Source: Lingula anatina
Lineage: Eukaryota > Brachiopoda > Lingulata > Lingulida > Lingulidae
NCBI RefSeq assembly: GCF_001039355.2
Contig: NW_019775970.1
Coordinates: 1-64,000, forward strand
Direction of reading: 5' to 3'
Length of the DNA: 64,000 bases
Shown here: positions 58,640-64,000 of the stretch, one piece after another
Layout: the number at the start of each line of letters is the position of its first letter
How positions within the stretch are numbered: the stretch's first letter is position 1
The notes under the pieces: generated by a model
The model's database searches: none
What the model saw: the letters and a program-made list of their open reading frames with translations, nothing else
Told to the model about the DNA's origin: nothing
Translations under genes and position numbers: made by a program

Positions 58640-61021
58640 TCTAAGAAAAAAAACCTTTAACCGGTAGTGCGTATTTTCTAAACTACTAATCATGTTAGTT
58701 ATGGCATCTGGAATGAAAATCACTATTCATAGTAATTAACTCCTGTAATGTAATCATTTATTAATGAAAGCACATGATACTTTCTGTGTCGAAAGTGGCT
58801 GAAAAAAAGGAAAAGGCGTTGCAGTAAAAAACGATAAATTGCAGTTGGATCTCTCTGAGTTGTACATATAGCCATGCATTTGTGTGTTGTTATAGTGGAT
58901 GCCACACAGTTATCTGCTGCGATGAGTAAAATGGCGTTTAAAATAAACAAAGACAAAAACATATCGTTGGAAGCCCGAATGACAAACTTAGCTGCTACGT
59001 AAATATAAACATACATAGAAAAGCCTGTCCCAGAATTACTGATAAGAATTAAAGTCACAATGGGGTAGCTTACACCGGAAATTATCGTAATATAATAAAG
59101 ATTGAATCAGCGGTAATATATAGTATAGTGTACATATATAAATAAAGCAGTTCACCTTGGTTAAACCAAATGCGCTGAAAGCAACGGGAAGAAATACCAA
59201 AAGTAAGAGGGGAATAATAAATGTCTGCGCTTTTTTCTGTCTTAACCTAAATATGTAGACATTCATTTCGTAGTCATAATTTTATCCAATAAAATTATTG
59301 GGAAAATGGGCATGCGCAATAAAGGAAAGAATGAATAAATAGTCTGCGTCACTCGTGATAAGAATAAAGCATCGCTCTGCAAAGGACAATAAAGATTTTT
59401 ATCAGAAACCATCCAGAGTGTTCGGAGCATAAGCTTTACAGGTAAATGATCAGCATATGGTACTAAACATGATTTTCAGATTTACTGGCAGTAAAAGCAG
59501 TTTGATGGCCTTTGTGTGCTTTATTCGGTTAATTTTGAAGAGAAATGGGTAGTTGGCTTTAGATTGCATATTTATATGAAATTGTATGGTATCAGCATAT
59601 GTTGCATAACATGCTTTTTAGAAAATGGATTATTATTACCCGTCTGTGTCCAAATGTAGAAGCGATGGGTAGTAGCACTTAGACTGCATATTTAAATGAA
59701 ATTGTATAGCGAGTGGTTAAATTATATAGGAATGGCCACAGTTTTTTGTCACTTGGTGGCCTATGGCATATGAAATTAAGTTCGATGTTTACAATTAAGA
59801 TGATGGATGACAGAAATCTGTGAATAATTATTTGCGAAAAAAAAGGGAAACGACAGAGACAAGCTGAATTACCCATCTACTTGCAAACCACACAGAAAAA
59901 GGCATAACCAGTCAAAATTTAATGTACCAGTATTCAGAACCAAACGTTTTAAAAACACCTTTATTCGTTTTCCTTATCAAAATTTAAGTGGTCTGTGTTT
60001 AAATTTGGAGTTTATTTCATATCCTTATTGCATTTATCAAAATTTTAGAGGTTTGTACTTTATTTAGCTTGCTCTTTTGTATACCCTTTATTTTTTGTAA
60101 ATATTAAAGGTGGTGATGTGTATTCTTCTCTAGTTCATGGAAACCTTCATCTTTTTGATTGCTATGTATACATTAAATTATAATTATTGTATTAAGCCCC
60201 AAGGAAGTCCAATATTACAGAGTTGCTTTACTGGGACTCTGACAGCGTTTGGTATTAACAATCAAGCGTGGTTATCAAAACAGTTTAGGCAGGCGCAGAT
60301 AATTAAGTGATTCATCTCTAGTGTTTATCTATCTATTAAAAAAAAAAGACATTCTTCTGTAACAATTTTCAAATATTTTACAGCACGATGCCCTATTGTA
60401 TCCCAAAGCCCGTATTATATGTAGTTTGTTATTTACATCCAGTGGTACAAATGTATGATTTTAAAAATGAAAGTGTCAGGGGATTGGTAACATGCTGAAT
60501 AGGGGACACGCGTGACTGATAATGTTCATCCCGACATTACTGCGAAATTATTTTATTTAAATATACCTCGTTTACTGAAACAAAACATTACATGGGACTG
60601 GGTTCTAAGAGAAACAACAGACATCTGGTAAGTAAAGCAAAATAGAAAAACATATTGAGGGATGTAGTCTGTATCGAAGGTGTCAAGAACTTCAGTCATT
60701 TCGAAAACTTTTAGATTCAGTGTTCACGAACATTGGGATTCCCGTTGATTAACAGAGCACTCAAGTGTTGATGATACCGTATGATATTACACTGTTTGTA
60801 TGCTGTAAACGTCGCCACAGATAGACCTACCTAAAAACAGACATTGTTTTATTGTTGATTGTAGATTGCATATGTATGCAAAATAAAGCAATAATATTTT
60901 CTTATATGAAGGGTGTTATATAAACTTATATTTAACACTCGATGAATATTGTTGTTGGCTACTTCTGTAAGTTGGTTGTTACTTTTGTTTCAGAAATCTT
61001 AACAACATAGAGTTCATAAGA
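58640..61021 (+). repeat. R1 and block F leading to gene I
   Basis: 58640-59450 matches 1779-2600; 59750-60960 is block F as seen before C and H. It ends in TTTTGTTTCAG 29 bases upstream of the ATG of I. No other gene. Confidence 0.6.
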
Positions 61022-62045
61022 ATGTCCCCAAACAATCTGAGAGTTCTCCTGTTTCTTATGGTCGTTCAAACTATATGCTGTTCGATGGTAAAGGTAGGTC
61101 CAGACACGAATTTCTTATTGTCTTTTGAATATTTTAAAAGCTAGACTACTTTAAATCAGGTATCTACAAGAATCGTAAACGGCTACTGTAAACAGCAAAG
61201 GGACAACAAAGTGCGGCAGTTAAAGGGCAGGGGTTAAATATGTTATAAGAAACACAAATTACGTTTCGTACGTACAGATTATTATAAATGATACATGAAC
61301 TTCAGTGTACTGTTGTAAATAGAACCCATTTTATAACAGTATATAGCGCAGGATAAATTTCAAAGCAAACTGCGAGTAACCACGCTAGTCACTTTGTCAT
61401 TAGTGTTTGGCGCACTGATAAAGTGATAGAGTGCTGCTATAAAAACAAACAAAGTTAGGATGAACAATAGGCAATTTTTGTTTTATAATATTGTTTTGTC
61501 AATTTTAGAACACAAAAGGACATTTTAGTGCGCACTGGATTCTCAAATACAAAAAATTCTTTGATATAATGGACGTTGATGAAAATGGCATGGTGACAGA
61601 AGAGGAATTTATCGATTCAACAACCGAGCGAGCTCAACAAGTTCTCCCATCTTGGAGAGCCATGGCGGTGAATGGTATATTGTCTAGTGCCTATCATCTG
61701 TGGTGGTCAAATGAATACACCAATTATTCAAAATCCATCACGTTTCAAGAAACGCTTCCGGCTGACGAAATCAAACTCCTTATGAAAAGAAAAGACAACG
61801 TTAAATTCGCAAGAGATTGGCTTGGTACGTTTGATCTTGACTGCGATAGCAAATTGATGGTAGACGAGTATTCCAACTTCCTTACTGTTTTCCGTAACAC
61901 TGCTAAGGTTCAAGATATATTTGATGTCATTGATTGGAATGAGGATGGTGTGATTGATACCAACGAGTTCATAGACAGTTCTGTGGACTACTGGGTTGGA
62001 CAAGAGCCTAGCCCCTCTGATGTCGTTTTCGGCACTCGTTACTAA
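61022..62045 (+). CDS. Gene I: secreted SCP-like EF-hand protein
   Basis: Exon 1 61022-61093 (24 codons, MSPNNLRVLLFLMVVQTICC, signal peptide; one codon shorter than G) and exon 2 61509-62045 join in phase 0. Precursor 202 aa. Loops: DVDENGMVTEEE, DLDCDSKLMVDE and DWNEDGVIDTNE, with WWSNEY in place of EF2 and an NYS sequon after it. Ends SDVVFGTRY. The segment between EF2 and EF3 differs most from its relatives (LPADEIKLLMKRKDNVKF against ELPITREKIVK). No disabling change. Exon 1 is closest to the lone exon at 33230. Confidence 0.88.
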
Positions 62046-63778
62046 GCCGGCGATGGTAAAGACGTACCCCTGTAATTCAGAGCTGGCCTTTTAGAATGCA
62101 TTTCACCTTTGGATTTTTAAACGTTTATGCAGTCAGGCCTGTTACAATATACTAAGGGGCATAGTTTGGCGATCCTGTATTTATCCTATTTGTTTTCATA
62201 ATGTGTCTATACTGATCTAAATATTTGCTTTTGAAGAGTATATATCAAAATTTGGCGACTAATATGGCTTCGAAGAACCCATACACCCAATAAAAATAAT
62301 AAGGTGAATAACGCATTTCTACACTTGGTAGCCTGTATAACAATTACTTTTATTAGGAGAATAACAATGAACAAAGCTGACATTTGCTTAAGACAGGTAA
62401 AGAAGTGTCTGCCGAATGTAAGCCACATGGGACATAAATCATCATTTCCATCACCTAAATACAATCAACTATATTAGATATGATAAATATGATTGACTGC
62501 AGTGAATGTTTGGAGATTGAAAGGAAGTGGAGTAGGCAGATCATTGAGAAATTCAACCTATGGTATATATCGTTCTATCTATCATAACAGACAATCTGCT
62601 TTAACGATTTTCAAATGTTTGACAACATGATGTCCTATTTTGTCTTATAGCCCGTATTAAATGTAGGTTGTTATTTACATCGAGTGGTACAAATGCTTGC
62701 TCTTAAAAATGAAGGTGACATGGGATTGGTAACATGTCGAATAGGGGACACACGTGACTGATAATGCTCATCCCGACAATACTGCGAAATGATTGTATTA
62801 AAATACACCACGCTCACTTAGAAGAAGTTTCATTTTGTATCTTTAAACGCAAACATCGATATACAGGTACATGTCCATGAGGGTTGTCTAAAGATTTTTT
62901 AAAAATATTAGGTCTAGATAATTTCACATTGATTGACATTCGCAAATTCATTTTTAGGTCTAGAGCTCCGTAACTCGAAAGCATCGCGAATTGCGATAGC
63001 GATATCACCTTTCATGTCGAGGCTATTATATGGGGCATGTGAATGCCGAGTTATGGAATAGAGACTATTGCGTTCGGTCGCAAATGGCGATGCTTTAGAG
63101 TAACGGAGCCCAGTCCTTAAAGAAATAAGGAAGACAAAGGAAAGTTTACTGGATTGAGACGGGTCTAAAGGGAATATACTGACGGTCTACTTTACAAAGA
63201 TATTTTTATCCAAGGAACTTTCTAATATAAAAACATGTAGTAGTCATTGCAATTGGGCAAGTGTGTCCATGTTCCATGTATCAACCTCATAAGAACAAGA
63301 GTCACGCCATTACTCTAATGGACATTTCATGGGTTGAATATGAACACCACCAAAATATCAAAATAGATGTAAATGACGAGAAACGTAGAGAGAGACACGC
63401 AGGTCAGGCAGGATGATTTAATTGTTTATTCTAAATACGATATACATGTATAACGATATACCAAGCATAGAGTAGAGCCAATAATTAAAATTCTAGGAAT
63501 GCCTTATCTTCGCTTGCCTGGCACTGTTCCGAGGAGAATCAACTTATGGGGAAAAATAAACTGATGGAAAACGTCGAAATTGATTTTCTTTTTCTGGACA
63601 AACAACACTACATGTACATAAGACACTTGCCAAATCTAAAACACAGCACAACAACAGCGCACCCAATTTAAAAAACCTAAACCAAAGGGAGTGCATACAC
63701 ATTTAAAAATTCAAAAGGCAAAATGTAATCTAAAAGGCCATGGTTGATTTAAAGGGGCACCTCTTTATCATCGCCTGC
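62046..63778. other. 3' flank of I, block F copy, and unassigned DNA
   Basis: 62140-62520 resembles 34060-34930; 62520-62830 is block F. 62830-63400 has no recognised feature. 63400-63540 resembles the family 3' flank in reverse (compare 39590-39830), consistent with a minus-strand gene end at 63779. Confidence 0.5.
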
Positions 63779-63870
63779 CTAATAACGAGTGCCTAAAAAG
63801 ACATCAGAGGAGCTGGGCTCTTGACCAACCCAGTAGTCCTCTAAACCCGTTGGTATCAATTAATAACACA
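63779..63870 (-). pseudogene. Truncated EF-hand exon 2, C-terminal end only
   Basis: The minus strand encodes ...DYWVGQEPSSSDVFLGTRY-stop, stop at 63779-63781. A small deletion removes part of loop 4 (FID missing near 63845), and similarity ends near 63870. No other exon parts. Confidence 0.7.
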
Positions 63871-63975
63871 AATTCAGAAAGACAAAGAAAACGAACATTT
63901 AAAAATCCAAAAGAAAGCACGAACATGTATTCTAAATAGCTATGCCTGAATTTAGTTTTTATCATCGCACGTTTA

Positions 63976-64000
63976 TTAACGAGTGCCTAAAATGACATCA
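63976..64000 (-). CDS. 3' end of a further EF-hand gene running off the window
   Basis: The minus strand reads ...DVILGTR followed by TAA (63976-63978), the family C-terminus one residue short. Only eight codons including the stop are visible, so it may be a gene or another relic. Confidence 0.5.

Overview
The window reads as AT-rich animal nuclear DNA. It has split genes with GT-AG introns, many microsatellites and poly-G/poly-A runs, Tc1/mariner-like elements, a Tx1/L1-type LINE, tRNA-derived SINEs and MITEs. A marine invertebrate, perhaps a mollusc or other lophotrochozoan, is my best guess. That rests on general impression only; no sequence here fixes the species. Coordinates of exons, TIRs and target-site duplications (TSDs) were read by eye.

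Two gene families carry the coding content. (1) A cluster of small secreted EF-hand proteins of about 200 aa, resembling sarcoplasmic calcium-binding protein/photoprotein folds: loops 1, 3 and 4 look calcium-competent and loop 2 is lost. Each gene has one signal-peptide exon of 72-75 nt, a phase-0 intron, and one exon of about 540 nt for the mature protein. Apparently intact members are A (3705-6102, +), D (23684-26282, -), G (38404-39447, +), B (54181-55062, +) and I (61022-62045, +). Broken members are C (signal exon only, 8418-8492), E (frameshift in signal exon, 28212-29266), another lone signal exon (33230-33304), H (frameshift, 40910-41941), a fragment at 52261, and fragments at 63779 and at the right edge. 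A and B form one subfamily, the rest another. (2) Two DUF288/STELLO-like type II membrane glycosyltransferase genes, at 19348-21418 (+) and 47032-50800 (-). Comparing the two gives a multi-exon model for the right copy, including a 26-nt microexon; the left copy carries lesions in the matching small exons.

Layout: 1-10.6 kb holds flanking repeat blocks, gene A and lone exon C. From about 10.7 to 51.5 kb the DNA is a large, decayed inverted duplication centred near 34 kb: STELLO-like, EF-hand genes, centre, EF-hand genes, STELLO-like, with orientations mirrored. The arms differ by transposon insertions for which the opposite arm supplies an empty site: LINE-bearing 5.5 kb, 18003-18850, a Tc1 relic near 21.4-22.2 kb and 22614-23165 on the left; a fold-back Tc1 at 43918-45576 and 45686-46393 on the right. 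From 51.5 kb to the end come more flank repeats, gene B, a near copy of the window start, gene I, and degenerate gene ends.

How the genes work together is not shown by sequence. The EF-hand proteins probably bind calcium outside the cell or in the secretory lumen, and the STELLO-like enzymes probably sit in the Golgi. Their repeated adjacency may only reflect co-duplication.
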